Origin: Micavibrio sp. UBA2705
Lineage (GTDB): Bacteria > Pseudomonadota > Alphaproteobacteria > Micavibrionales > Micavibrionaceae
Direction: 5' to 3'
NCBI GenBank assembly: GCA_002354205.1
Contig: DELD01000024.1
Coordinates: 8,486 to 24,804 of the forward strand
Length of the DNA stretch: 16,319 nucleotides
Under the pieces are notes generated by a model. That model did no database searches, had not been told where the DNA came from, and saw nothing but the letters and a program-made list of their open reading frames with translations. The position numbers were made by a program, and so were the translations under genes. Shown piece after piece: positions 1-6,924 of the stretch (positions are counted from its first letter, which is position 1; every line of letters begins with the position of its first letter).

Positions 1-1467
1 TTCAGATTTTGGGCATAATTCAGCGCCGGCATGTTTGCCAGATTTGCCTTTATGCGGATGCTCTTGTTGATGGTCGCAGAAATCTTCTATTTCTGGTTCA
101 TCGTCTTTTAATGCGGGAACGTCCTCTATCGCGGCGACTTGCGGTGTAAGGCGGCTATATAATGCGCCCATGGCACTCAACACCATATAATCGCTATTAT
201 GCTGCGCGTAATCCAATTGTAGTTTTTCTAGACCTAATGCGTAATGCTGACTATGCGCCTGCATTAATTGCAACAAGCTGACTTTGCCGCCTTCGAATTG
301 GTCGCGGCGCGTATTCATTAATGCCTTGGCGAGATTTAAACGGCGCGTGGTAATGGCGTGCTGATCGGCGATTTTATCTTTGGTGATCCACGCTTCACGA
401 ATATTATTCATGATCGTTAATTCATTATCTTTACGCTGCGCGAGGCTTTCTTGGTAAAGCTTGCGGCTTTTTCTAAATTTCGCGGCTTCAACGCCGCCAG
501 TCGACAGCGCCCAGTTTAACTTTACAACGGCGCGCGCATCTGTGACTTCACCGCCAATAATGTCTTCCTGTTCTTTTTTATAATAAGAAAGCTCACTATC
601 AATTTTTGGGAAGAAGGCAGAGCGCTCAACCAAAGAATCATGCCAAGCTGCGTGTATATTTTCACCCGCGGCTAAAATTTGCGGGTGGTTTTGCAGCGCC
701 CAGCCAATCGCCATATCAACGTCTTCTGGCATATTGAGCATTAAGTTTGGCTGCATCAGCTCACCAATAGGCGCGCGCCCCGTCATCATGCGGTAGCGTG
801 CCAAAGCCGATTTATTCTGGCTTTCAATTTCACTTTGTACAGCCTGCAAATCAGCCAAAGCATCACGCGCCTGTGTTTGATCCGTACTATCCACTGCGCC
901 TTGCTCAACCAGAACAGAGAATTGCGGCTCATATTTACTTAACGCCTCTTTTTGCTTTTCTAAGAAAGCGAGGCTTTCGCGCGTGCGCATGACATCCATA
1001 TAGGCCAGCACAGTTTCACTGGCGAGCATTTCACGGACATCTTCTTTAGAATAATTTGCCGCCGCTTCGCGTCCATCTGCTGCGCGGTTTTTATTAATTG
1101 TGCCAAGGCCGTTAAATAAGTTTTGGGTCAGCGCGATATTACCTTCGCCGAGCCATGAATAACCTGAGCCTCGTGTAACGTTTAAACCACGGCTGGTCGC
1201 GTTATCGCCATATATGCGTCCAACCGTTGCGCCGCCGCGTAATGTTGGAAAAAAGGCCGCGCGCTGTTCTTTGCGGTCTTGTTCGGCTTGTTCAATTTGC
1301 AGAATTGCGATTTCATGACGCGGGTGGTTGGCAAGGCTTGCCTCCACGGCTTCAATTACGCTTTCTGCCGATGCACTGCTCACTGGGGACAGTGTAAAGA
1401 TCGCGCTAGACAAGCCCAGCGCAATTATGTACGGTATTGACGTAATATTTTTATATAAAGGCATCAT
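1..1467 (-). CDS. TolC-family outer membrane channel protein (3' end outside the window)
   Basis: Read on the minus strand, an uninterrupted frame runs from ATG at 1467 (or the adjacent ATG at 1464) to the window edge, giving 489 residues without a stop. The N-terminus is a typical Sec signal peptide: a hydrophobic stretch at about residues 10-29, then a likely cut after Ala-Ser-Ala at residue 34. The mature part shows TolC/OEP-family hallmarks: an opening helix with Asn-His-Pro, a beta segment with Gln-Asn-Leu-Phe-Asn-Gly, long amphipathic helices, and a closing Leu-Ser-Ala-Met-Gly-Ala-Leu-Tyr at about residue 430. Members form trimeric channels through the outer membrane for type I secretion or RND/ABC efflux. 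After the usual TolC end there is an acidic, His/Cys-containing tail of at least 40 residues (Cys464, His466, His470, His472, His479, Cys485). No partner transporter is visible, so secretion or efflux cannot be chosen. No strong Shine-Dalgarno precedes the ATG. Family call is firm; substrate unknown. Confidence 0.88.
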   Translation of the reverse strand, partial: MMPLYKNITSIPYIIALGLSSAIFTLSPVSSASAESVIEAVEASLANHPRHEIAILQIEQAEQDRKEQRAAFFPTLRGGATVGRIYGDNATSRGLNVTRGSGYSWLGEGNIALTQNLFNGLGTINKNRAADGREAAANYSKEDVREMLASETVLAYMDVMRTRESLAFLEKQKEALSKYEPQFSVLVEQGAVDSTDQTQARDALADLQAVQSEIESQNKSALARYRMMTGRAPIGELMQPNLMLNMPEDVDMAIGWALQNHPQILAAGENIHAAWHDSLVERSAFFPKIDSELSYYKKEQEDIIGGEVTDARAVVKLNWALSTGGVEAAKFRKSRKLYQESLAQRKDNELTIMNNIREAWITKDKIADQHAITTRRLNLAKALMNTRRDQFEGGKVSLLQLMQAHSQHYALGLEKLQLDYAQHNSDYMVLSAMGALYSRLTPQVAAIEDVPALKDDEPEIEDFCDHQQEHPHKGKSGKHAGAELCPKSE

Positions 1468-1525
1468 GTAAAAACAATCAATCGGGATACGGGATAGTAT
1501 AAGGTTAGAACAAACCAGCCCCTTG

Positions 1526-1554
1526 ATTCTAAAACAGATTGCTATAAGCCGCAA
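1526..1554 (-). promoter_or_regulatory. Putative sigma70-type promoter of the tolC-family gene
   Basis: On the minus strand a TTGCGG -35 element (1554-1549) and a TAGAAT -10 element (1531-1526) are separated by exactly 17 bases. The predicted start is near 1519, giving a leader of about 50 bases before ATG 1467. The -10 has one mismatch to consensus; the -35 keeps only the TTG core. The -35 overlaps the palindrome at 1551-1565. The leader also carries a tandem heptamer (TATCCCG twice on the minus strand, 1496-1483). Inferred by eye only. Confidence 0.4.
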
Positions 1555-1565
1555 GCATTGCTTGC
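1551..1565. promoter_or_regulatory. Perfect 15-bp palindrome, candidate operator
   Basis: GCAAGCATTGCTTGC has two perfect 7-base arms around a single central base. It lies in the divergent gap between the tolC-family gene and the gene at 1620, overlapping the predicted tolC-side -35. Position and symmetry fit a dimeric repressor site, but no regulator gene is visible in the window. Confidence 0.45.
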
Positions 1566-1570
1566 AAATA

Positions 1571-1589
1571 AATTTGGATCAACCAAATT
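1571..1589. repeat. Second inverted repeat in the divergent gap
   Basis: AATTTGG (1571-1577) and CCAAATT (1583-1589) are perfect 7-base arms around a 5-base spacer, starting 5 bases after the first palindrome ends. The sequence differs from the first palindrome. It ends 30 bases before the start codon at 1620, so it could act as a DNA site or as a weak hairpin in the leader of that gene. Confidence 0.35.
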
Positions 1590-1619
1590 ATTGAACAGGA
1601 ACATAAAGCGGGAGAACGC

Positions 1620-2078
1620 ATGGCTGCCCCCATTAGAAAGCACGAAGAATCTGACCTTTCAGAGGGTAAATGCGCGCCAAAATCGTCACCATCCAAAATC
1701 AAAGGCATCTTTAAAAAAGCCGGCAGAACCATGGTTTATGCCCAAATGCTTTATAAAACAGCATCCGTTCCTGAAAAAATAGCCTTACAATGCGGCATTC
1801 ACGCTGCGTTTTTTATTCCGTTGAATAATCTGATGGGGTGCTACCTCCTTTATGACGACTACAAAGCATATAAAGAGCGCAAAAATGAGAGGCCTGAAAT
1901 TCTGCCCTTTGTTTGTACGCAATATTTTAACGATTGCGCGTTAACGCCGCTGCCGTGCCGCCATGTTGTCATCTTGTCTGACGAAAACATCCGCGCTGAA
2001 CAGATAGATTATCGTGCCATTATCAATGGTGATAGCGCCGTAGGCCCGCCGCAAATTTCACCGCGCCCACAAAAGTAA
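1620..2078 (+). CDS. Hypothetical protein, 152 aa, six cysteines
   Basis: I do not recognise this protein. The ATG at 1620 is preceded by a good ribosome site (GGGAG at 1610-1614), and it is the longest open frame between its neighbours, so it is probably a real gene. The N-terminal 35 residues are polar and basic. A moderately hydrophobic stretch lies at about residues 55-78, too polar for a confident membrane helix. The C-terminus is proline-rich and polar. Cysteines fall at 18, 58, 74, 99, 106 and 113, several beside aromatic residues. There is no signal peptide or lipobox. It is transcribed away from the tolC-family gene and shares a regulatory gap with it that holds two inverted repeats, so shared control is possible. 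No function is assigned. Confidence 0.6.
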   Translation: MAAPIRKHEESDLSEGKCAPKSSPSKIKGIFKKAGRTMVYAQMLYKTASVPEKIALQCGIHAAFFIPLNNLMGCYLLYDDYKAYKERKNERPEILPFVCTQYFNDCALTPLPCRHVVILSDENIRAEQIDYRAIINGDSAVGPPQISPRPQK

Positions 2079-2210
2079 ATTTAATTGCAGAAAACTGCCA
2101 AATACCCTCTTCACAAAACTCTTTATCCGTGTATGTTATAGGCAATCCTGTAATTAAGCCGTTGAAAGACTATGCTTTGCATAATTTTTTGACGCAATTT
2201 TAACACCAAA

Positions 2211-2216
2211 GTGAGG
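2211..2216 (+). promoter_or_regulatory. Ribosome binding site that decides the pntAA start
   Basis: GTGAGG at 2211-2216 contains GAGG six bases ahead of a GTG at 2223. The frame stays open back to the GTG at 2211, but that GTG is part of the Shine-Dalgarno-like sequence and would add only Met-Arg-Phe-Ala. Starting at 2223 gives Met-Gly-Leu-Lys-Ile-Ala-Val, the usual beginning of PntAA. Confidence 0.65.
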
Positions 2217-2222
2217 TTTGCT

Positions 2223-3551
2223 GTGGGCCTAAAGATTGCCGTATTAAAAGAAAATGCAACGCATGAAAAACGCGTTTGTGCCACCCCTGATAGCGTAAAG
2301 AAATACATCGCTGCGGGCGCGGCTGTGCAAATCGAAACTGGTGCAGGCGATGCATCACATATTAGTGATGATCAATTCAAAGCCGCTGGCGCAAAAATCG
2401 TCAAAACGGCAGAAGACGCTGTAAAGGGCGCGGAAATTGTGCTCTGCGTACAATTCCCCCAAGAAGCCACCTTGAAAAAAATTGAGAAAAGCGCCCTTCT
2501 TATCGGCCTGCTTTCACCTTTCGCCAATAAAGATGCTTTAGCGCTTTGTAAAAAACAAAACATCACCGCCATGGCAATGGAAATGGTTCCACGCATATCA
2601 CGCGCCCAGTCAATGGATGCATTGTCATCACAGTCTAACCTTGCCGGTTACAAAGCCGTGCTTGATGCTGCTGAGCACTACCCGCACGCTTTCCCACTAA
2701 TGATGACCGCCGCAGGCACAGTTGCCCCAGCAAAAGTATTTGTTATGGGCGCAGGCGTTGCAGGATTGCAAGCCATCGCAACAGCAAAACGCCTCGGCGC
2801 AATTGTCAGCGCAACTGACGTTCGCCCCGCCGCCAAAGAACAAGTAGAATCGCTTGGCGGTAAATTTGTTGCGATACAAGACGACGAATTTAAAGCCGCA
2901 GAAACTTCAGGCGGTTACGCCAAAGAAATGTCGGCTGAGTATAAGAAAAAACAAGCCGCTTTGGTTGCCGAGACTATTGCAAAACAAGATATCATCATCA
3001 CCACCGCGCTTATCCCAGGGCGCCCAGCGCCAAAGCTTGTTGATGAAGACATGATTAAATCAATGCGCGCAGGCAGCGTGATTGTCGATATGGCAGTTGA
3101 GGCTGGCGGCAATGTTGCTCTTGCCAAATATGGTGAGGTTGTTGAAAAGCACGGCGTTAAAATTATTGGTCATGCTAATATGCCTTCGCGCCTCGCGGCG
3201 GACAGCTCTGCGCTTTATGCGAAAAACCTGTTGAATCTTGTGAATCTGATCGTCAAAGACGGCGCATTAGCCGTTGATTGGGAAGACGAAATTGTCAAAG
3301 GCATGAGCATCTGCAAAGATGGCGCATGGTTAAAAGAAGAATTTGGTGACATCAAAGCTCCTGCCAAAACCGCCCCTAAGCCTGCAGCTAAGAAAGCCGC
3401 TGCGCCAAAGGCAACGGCGAGTGACGCTAAAACAAAACCTGCAGCTAAAAAAGCCCCTGCAAAAAAGACTGCAGCCAAAAAGACAGCTGTAAAAAAAGCG
3501 CCGGCGAAGAAAGCTCCCGCAAAGAAAACAGCGACAAAATCTGATAAATAA
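2223..3551 (+). CDS. pntAA: NAD(P) transhydrogenase alpha subunit, NAD(H)-binding domain I, with Lys/Ala-rich tail
   Basis: PntAA forms the cytoplasmic NAD(H)-binding domain I of the proton-translocating transhydrogenase, which reduces NADP+ with NADH at the expense of the proton gradient. Starting from GTG 2223 the protein has 442 residues. The N-terminus Lys-Ile-Ala-Val-Leu-Lys-Glu, a conserved block Arg-Ala-Gln-Ser-Met-Asp-Ala-Leu-Ser-Ser-Gln at about 127-137 and a Rossmann motif Gly-Ala-Gly-Val-Ala-Gly at 176-181, followed by Thr-Asp-Val-Arg-Pro, are typical of alanine dehydrogenase/PntA. The enzyme part ends near residue 378, the usual size for stand-alone PntAA. Residues 379-442 form a tail of about 21 Lys and 23 Ala with Pro, Thr and two Asp but no Glu, built from Lys-Lys-Ala-Pro-Ala and Lys-Lys-Thr-Ala units. 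This tail is not part of the known fold. pntAB follows after 31 bases. Confidence 0.95.
   Translation: MGLKIAVLKENATHEKRVCATPDSVKKYIAAGAAVQIETGAGDASHISDDQFKAAGAKIVKTAEDAVKGAEIVLCVQFPQEATLKKIEKSALLIGLLSPFANKDALALCKKQNITAMAMEMVPRISRAQSMDALSSQSNLAGYKAVLDAAEHYPHAFPLMMTAAGTVAPAKVFVMGAGVAGLQAIATAKRLGAIVSATDVRPAAKEQVESLGGKFVAIQDDEFKAAETSGGYAKEMSAEYKKKQAALVAETIAKQDIIITTALIPGRPAPKLVDEDMIKSMRAGSVIVDMAVEAGGNVALAKYGEVVEKHGVKIIGHANMPSRLAADSSALYAKNLLNLVNLIVKDGALAVDWEDEIVKGMSICKDGAWLKEEFGDIKAPAKTAPKPAAKKAAAPKATASDAKTKPAAKKAPAKKTAAKKTAVKKAPAKKAPAKKTATKSDK
3357..3548 (+). repeat. Low-complexity coding repeat: histone H1-like Lys/Ala tail of PntAA
   Basis: This 64-codon stretch is made of degenerate Lys-Lys-(Ala-Pro/Thr)-Ala units encoded by varied codons (AAA/AAG, GCT/GCA/GCC/GCG). 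It is therefore not a young DNA-level duplication. The composition resembles bacterial histone H1-like tails. The frame runs straight through to the stop, and the next gene has a normal ribosome site, so a frameshift artefact is unlikely. Confidence 0.8.
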
Positions 3552-3582
3552 GATCAGCCGATAAGAAAAAAAGGATAAAGAC

Positions 3583-3993
3583 ATGTCTGAGACAGCATCA
3601 AACAGTATATTAGATCAAGCTTCCGCATTGGCTGAAAGCGCGAAGACACTTGCAGAGCAAGCGAAACAAATCGCCATTGAAGCAACGCAAGCAGCCAGCC
3701 AAAGCGGCGGCGACGCCTTCCTTGTCAACGGTCTTACCGTTTTCATTCTGGCCTGTTTCGTTGGCTATTACGTTGTTTGGAAAGTAACGCCTGCGCTCCA
3801 CTCCCCACTTATGGGCGTAACCAATGCGATTTCATCGGTCATTATTGTCGGGGCGCTCATCGCAGCGGGTCCTGAAAATGGCGGCATCTCAAAGTTTCTT
3901 GGCTTCCTCGCGGTCACGCTGGCATCCATTAATATATTTGGCGGCTTTATTGTAACTGACCGTATGCTGAGCATGTTTAAGAAAAAAGACTAA
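3583..3993 (+). CDS. pntAB: NAD(P) transhydrogenase alpha-2 subunit, membrane part
   Basis: PntAB supplies the alpha-side transmembrane helices of domain II of transhydrogenase. The 136-residue length matches alphaproteobacterial three-subunit enzymes. An AAGGA ribosome site precedes ATG 3583. Residues 1-43 form a polar Ala/Glu/Gln/Lys helix. Three to four membrane helices follow, with the characteristic [16 protein letters not shown] at about residues 69-84, and later [10 protein letters not shown] and a basic Lys-Lys-Lys end. It sits between pntAA and pntB in one operon and would assemble with PntB in the inner membrane. Confidence 0.95.
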   Translation: MSETASNSILDQASALAESAKTLAEQAKQIAIEATQAASQSGGDAFLVNGLTVFILACFVGYYVVWKVTPALHSPLMGVTNAISSVIIVGALIAAGPENGGISKFLGFLAVTLASINIFGGFIVTDRMLSMFKKKD

Positions 3994-4027
3994 GCGTTAC
4001 TTAAACATTCACAACAAGACACAACAT

Positions 4028-4047
4028 AAGAACACGTAAGAATACGT
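4028..4047 (+). repeat. Tandem 10-base repeat ahead of pntB
   Basis: AAGAACACGT is followed directly by AAGAATACGT (one mismatch) in the 73-base gap between pntAB and pntB, ending 19 bases before the pntB ATG. The repeat length is about one helical turn. The gap is adenine-rich and contains no terminator, so pntB is probably co-transcribed with pntAB. Significance is unclear. Confidence 0.35.
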
Positions 4048-4066
4048 ATAAAAGGTAATAATTAAA

Positions 4067-5461
4067 ATGAGTACTTTACCCGCATTATCATATTTGATTT
4101 CCTCTATCTGCTTTATTATGGCGCTGCGCGGCTTATCAAGCCCTGTCACAGCCAAAGGTGGTTTGAATTTTGGTATTATTGGCATGGCGCTGGCTATTGT
4201 CACAACATTATTCATGAAAGACGTAAACTCTTACAGCGTGATCTTACTTGGGCTATTTATTGGCGGCGGCATTGGCGCAACCATCGCCAAGAAAATTGAA
4301 ATGACCAGCTTGCCACAATTGGTTGCCGCTTTTCACTCGCTTGTTGGTCTTGCTGCCGTATTCGTTGCTATGGCCGCGTTCTTAAGCCCTGAGGCTTATC
4401 ACATTGGCACAGTTGGCGACATTAAGATTGCCAGCCTTATTGAAATGACATTGGGCGTGGCGATTGGCGCAGTAACCTTTACAGGGTCCATTATTGCTTG
4501 GGGTAAGCTGCAAGGCACGATCTCAGGCAAACCCGTTACATTTAAAGGGCAGCATAAATTAAATGCACTTTTAGGTTTCACGCTTCTCGTCTTACTTGTC
4601 GTATTACTCGCCACACAAAGCGCAGCAGTATTTTACCTGATTATCATCATTGCGCTCGCTTTGGGTATCTTGATGATTATTCCAATTGGGGGCGCGGATA
4701 TGCCTGTAATTGTCTCTATGCTGAATTCTTATTCTGGCTGGGCGGCTGCAGGCATTGGCTTTACGCTGCATAACAATTTGCTGATCGTTACCGGCGCATT
4801 AGTTGGCTCATCAGGCGCGATCCTTTCTTACATTATGTGTAAGGGCATGAATCGCTCATTTATGAATGTGATTTTAGGTGGTTTTGGCGGCGAGGCGGCT
4901 GCGGGCGCAGGATCTGATTATTCTGATAAAAACGCAAAAATCGGTTCCGCTGATGACGCGGCATTCCTCATGAAAAACGCAAATACCGTTGTTATTGTCC
5001 CTGGTTACGGCATGGCGGTAGCACAGGCGCAGCATGTTTTACGTGAAATGGCTGACATATTAAAGGCTGAAGGCGTGAATGTTAAATACGCGATCCACCC
5101 TGTTGCAGGGCGCATGCCGGGGCATATGAACGTTCTGCTTGCCGAAGCAAACGTGCCTTATGATGAAGTCTTTGAACTTGAAGACATTAACCGCGATTTC
5201 GCGCAGGCTGACGTTGCTTACGTGATTGGCGCGAATGATATTACAAACCCAGCGGCGAAAAATGATAGCACTTCACCGATTTACGGCATGCCGATACTTG
5301 ACGTTGAAAATGCAAAAACTGTACTTTTCTCTAAACGTTCCATGGGCTCAGGCTATGCAGGTATTGATAATCCGCTTTTCTTTGAAGACCACACATATAT
5401 GCTTCTTGGCGACGCAAAAAAAATGACCGAAGAAATTGTTAAAGCTTTGGAAACTATTTAA
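4067..5461 (+). CDS. pntB: NAD(P) transhydrogenase beta subunit
   Basis: PntB carries the remaining membrane helices of domain II and the cytoplasmic NADP(H)-binding domain III. The 464-residue length is typical of the family. About residues 1-270 hold multiple hydrophobic helices. His90 in Ala-Ala-Phe-His-Ser-Leu-Val-Gly-Leu corresponds to the conserved proton-channel histidine (His91 of the E. coli beta subunit), and Asp211 in Gly-Gly-Ala-Asp-Met-Pro to the conserved aspartate (Asp213 in E. coli). Domain III shows the nucleotide motif Val-Pro-Gly-Tyr-Gly-Met-Ala-Val-Ala-Gln-Ala-Gln at 311-322, then His-Pro-Val-Ala-Gly-Arg-Met-Pro-Gly-His-Met at 344-354, Gly-Ala-Asn-Asp near 388-391 and a Lys-Arg-Ser-Met-Gly-Ser-Gly-Tyr loop. 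An AAGG ribosome site lies before ATG 4067. All key residues appear intact, so the complex should be functional. Confidence 0.97.
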   Translation: MSTLPALSYLISSICFIMALRGLSSPVTAKGGLNFGIIGMALAIVTTLFMKDVNSYSVILLGLFIGGGIGATIAKKIEMTSLPQLVAAFHSLVGLAAVFVAMAAFLSPEAYHIGTVGDIKIASLIEMTLGVAIGAVTFTGSIIAWGKLQGTISGKPVTFKGQHKLNALLGFTLLVLLVVLLATQSAAVFYLIIIIALALGILMIIPIGGADMPVIVSMLNSYSGWAAAGIGFTLHNNLLIVTGALVGSSGAILSYIMCKGMNRSFMNVILGGFGGEAAAGAGSDYSDKNAKIGSADDAAFLMKNANTVVIVPGYGMAVAQAQHVLREMADILKAEGVNVKYAIHPVAGRMPGHMNVLLAEANVPYDEVFELEDINRDFAQADVAYVIGANDITNPAAKNDSTSPIYGMPILDVENAKTVLFSKRSMGSGYAGIDNPLFFEDHTYMLLGDAKKMTEEIVKALETI

Positions 5462-5501
5462 CGCTATAAGTTAAGTGTAGCGTAGTATCTGTTAAGTATA
5501 G
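5461..5501 (+). promoter_or_regulatory. Short stem-loop and direct repeats after pntB
   Basis: ACGCTA (5461-5466) and TAGCGT (5478-5483) form a 6-bp stem with an 11-base loop right at the pntB stop. No run of T follows, so it is not a standard terminator. Overlapping it, GTTAAGTGTAG (5470-5480) recurs as GTTAAGTATAG (5491-5501), spaced 21 bases start to start, about two helical turns. They precede the hydrolase gene at 5516 and could be a paired regulator site or an mRNA processing element. Both readings are inference. Confidence 0.3.
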
Positions 5502-5515
5502 AAAGACAACTCCAT

Positions 5516-6541
5516 ATGCAAAATACGGCCCCAAAGACTGGCCCTACCCATCACGCCCCCGATATTGAGGCGCGGTTTTTAGAACCAAAGCATTGGCGTT
5601 GGCATCAGTTTAAAGTCAAAGATAAAGTCGTCAGATACGGCTCTGTCTTTCCAAAGGATTCCATCCCTGACGCCGTTGTCGTGTGCCTTCCCGGCCTTGG
5701 CGAGTTCGGCGAAAAATATTTTGAGCTTGCCCGCGACATGGTGAAGCTTAACCTTGCTTTTTGGGTTATTGACTGGCCAATGCAGGGCAGGTCAACCCGC
5801 GGCCTACGTAACACCAACAAGCTACACAGCACTAATTTTTATGACTGCGTCGAAGCGCTCGATCGCCTATGCATGGATTACATTAAACCATCAAGCGTCC
5901 ACCCTGATCGCGGGCGCATCCCTATGGTGATGCTCGGCCATTCAATGGGTGCAAATATTGGTATGCGCTACCTGCTGACGAAGCCTGAAAGCTTTATCTG
6001 CGCGAGTTTTACGGCGCCTTTACTTGGTATCAAGGCATCGCAGTTTTTACCATCATGGCTAGAGCGCAGCGTTGCAAAACTGTTCAAATGCTGCAGCAAG
6101 AATTACGCATGGGGCGGCGCAGACTGGAATAACCAGCACCGCTCTAACGTCGGCAATGACATCCACTCCAGCGACACTGAACGCGATTCGGTGCATCGCG
6201 CATGGCTAATTGCAGACCCAGAGCTGCGCACGAGCGCGCCGACATTTGGCTGGGTTAAAGCCGCGATAGATTCCTATGGCATCATTAACAAAAAAAGCAA
6301 TTTGCAGCAGCTTGAGCTGCCTACGCAGTGCTTTATTGCCGGCAATGAACAGCTTGTCAGTAACAAAGCCATACGCCGCGCCTTTAAAATGATGCCCAAT
6401 GCGCAAATCCATCAAATCGATGGCGCGCGCCATGAAATTCTGATGGAAAGCAATGAATATAGAGACCAATTCTTAAAGTTATTTGACAAATTCATTGACG
6501 AAGAAGTGCGAGAGAACGATAATCGGTTAACATTATTTTAG
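5516..6541 (+). CDS. Alpha/beta hydrolase, lysophospholipase-like (serine aminopeptidase S33 type)
   Basis: This 341-residue protein shows the alpha/beta-hydrolase pattern: an oxyanion-loop segment Leu-Pro-Gly-Leu-Gly-Glu-Phe at 58-64, Asp-Trp-Pro-Met-Gln-Gly-Arg-Ser-Thr-Arg at 86-95 (the Asp-x-x-G-x-G-x-S block of lysophospholipases/monoglyceride lipases), the nucleophile elbow Gly-His-Ser-Met-Gly with Ser143, and the catalytic His306 in Gly-Ala-Arg-His-Glu-Ile. At the place of the usual acid (Gly-x-x-Asp-x-x-Val) the protein reads Gly-Asn-Glu-Gln-Leu-Val-Ser, so Glu278 may replace aspartate. No signal peptide is seen, which suggests a cytoplasmic enzyme. A likely role is hydrolysis of lysophospholipids or monoacylglycerols, as for PldB-like proteins; the substrate is not determined. 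It follows pntB after 54 bases and may share its transcript. The start is ATG 5516, with only a weak purine-rich site upstream. Confidence 0.85.
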   Translation: MQNTAPKTGPTHHAPDIEARFLEPKHWRWHQFKVKDKVVRYGSVFPKDSIPDAVVVCLPGLGEFGEKYFELARDMVKLNLAFWVIDWPMQGRSTRGLRNTNKLHSTNFYDCVEALDRLCMDYIKPSSVHPDRGRIPMVMLGHSMGANIGMRYLLTKPESFICASFTAPLLGIKASQFLPSWLERSVAKLFKCCSKNYAWGGADWNNQHRSNVGNDIHSSDTERDSVHRAWLIADPELRTSAPTFGWVKAAIDSYGIINKKSNLQQLELPTQCFIAGNEQLVSNKAIRRAFKMMPNAQIHQIDGARHEILMESNEYRDQFLKLFDKFIDEEVRENDNRLTLF

Positions 6542-6603
6542 GCATAAAGACTTATCCTTTTAGAGATAGTTTTAAATATGCCGCCATTATGGGAGAGAGT
6601 TAA

Positions 6604-6843
6604 ATGCTCATAGACAGAAAAAATATTAACGAGCTTCGGCTTAGTGACCGTATTCTCTTTGCGCTTGACCTTGCTCTGCACCAAGAAGACTTCAAAGTCG
6701 CGCAGACGCTATCCAAAGCGCTTGAAATGTCAATGACACGCAACACAGGCGGCGGCGCATTTGTTGAGCGCCGTGATTATCCCCCTGAAATTGAACAGGC
6801 GCTTGACCGCATGATTGAATTACAGCAAAAAATGGAAGGCTAA
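6604..6843 (+). CDS. Small hypothetical protein, 79 aa
   Basis: I do not recognise the family. The start is supported by a strong purine-rich ribosome site (GGGAGAGAG at 6591-6599) before ATG 6604, and an intrinsic terminator follows 22 bases after the stop. These two signals make it a convincing gene. The protein is soluble and mostly helical: residues 11-43 look like an amphipathic helix pair (Glu-Leu-Arg-Leu-Ser-Asp-Arg, then Ala-Leu-Asp-Leu-Ala), a Gly-rich turn with Arg-Asn-Thr-Gly-Gly-Gly follows at 46-51, and a final helix ends Gln-Gln-Lys-Met-Glu-Gly. No membrane segment or metal motif is seen. It is the last gene before the lpxC unit and may be co-transcribed with the hydrolase 62 bases upstream. 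Confidence 0.72.
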   Translation: MLIDRKNINELRLSDRILFALDLALHQEDFKVAQTLSKALEMSMTRNTGGGAFVERRDYPPEIEQALDRMIELQQKMEG

Positions 6844-6865
6844 ATTAGCCGCCATAACGAAAGAT

Positions 6866-6893
6866 AAAAAGCACGGTTTATATCGTGCTTTTT
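6866..6893 (+). terminator. Intrinsic terminator after the 79-aa gene
   Basis: AAAAAGCACG (6866-6875) pairs perfectly with CGTGCTTTTT (6884-6893) around an 8-base loop, and the right arm ends in a T run. It separates the pnt/hydrolase/79-aa unit from lpxC. The A-tract on the left also allows some function on the minus strand. Confidence 0.85.
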
Positions 6894-6924
6894 GCGTTTG
6901 TAACATAAGGCAACATTACGTGAT

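Noticed and set aside
1558..1782. 74-codon plus-strand frame overlapping the 152-aa gene
   Set aside because: It overlaps the longer frame at 1620, has no ribosome site, starts inside the palindrome and shows no domain.
2109..2187. Promoter of the pnt operon (for example TTCACA with TATGTT, or TTGAAA with ATAATT)
   Set aside because: The first pair has poor elements and the second only about 13-14 bases of spacing; no candidate was convincing, though a promoter is expected in this gap.
3215..3584. Two minus-strand open frames opposite the PntAA tail
   Set aside because: The Lys/Ala repeat leaves the opposite strand without stops; the Phe/Cys/Arg-rich and Ala/Phe-rich translations are by-products.
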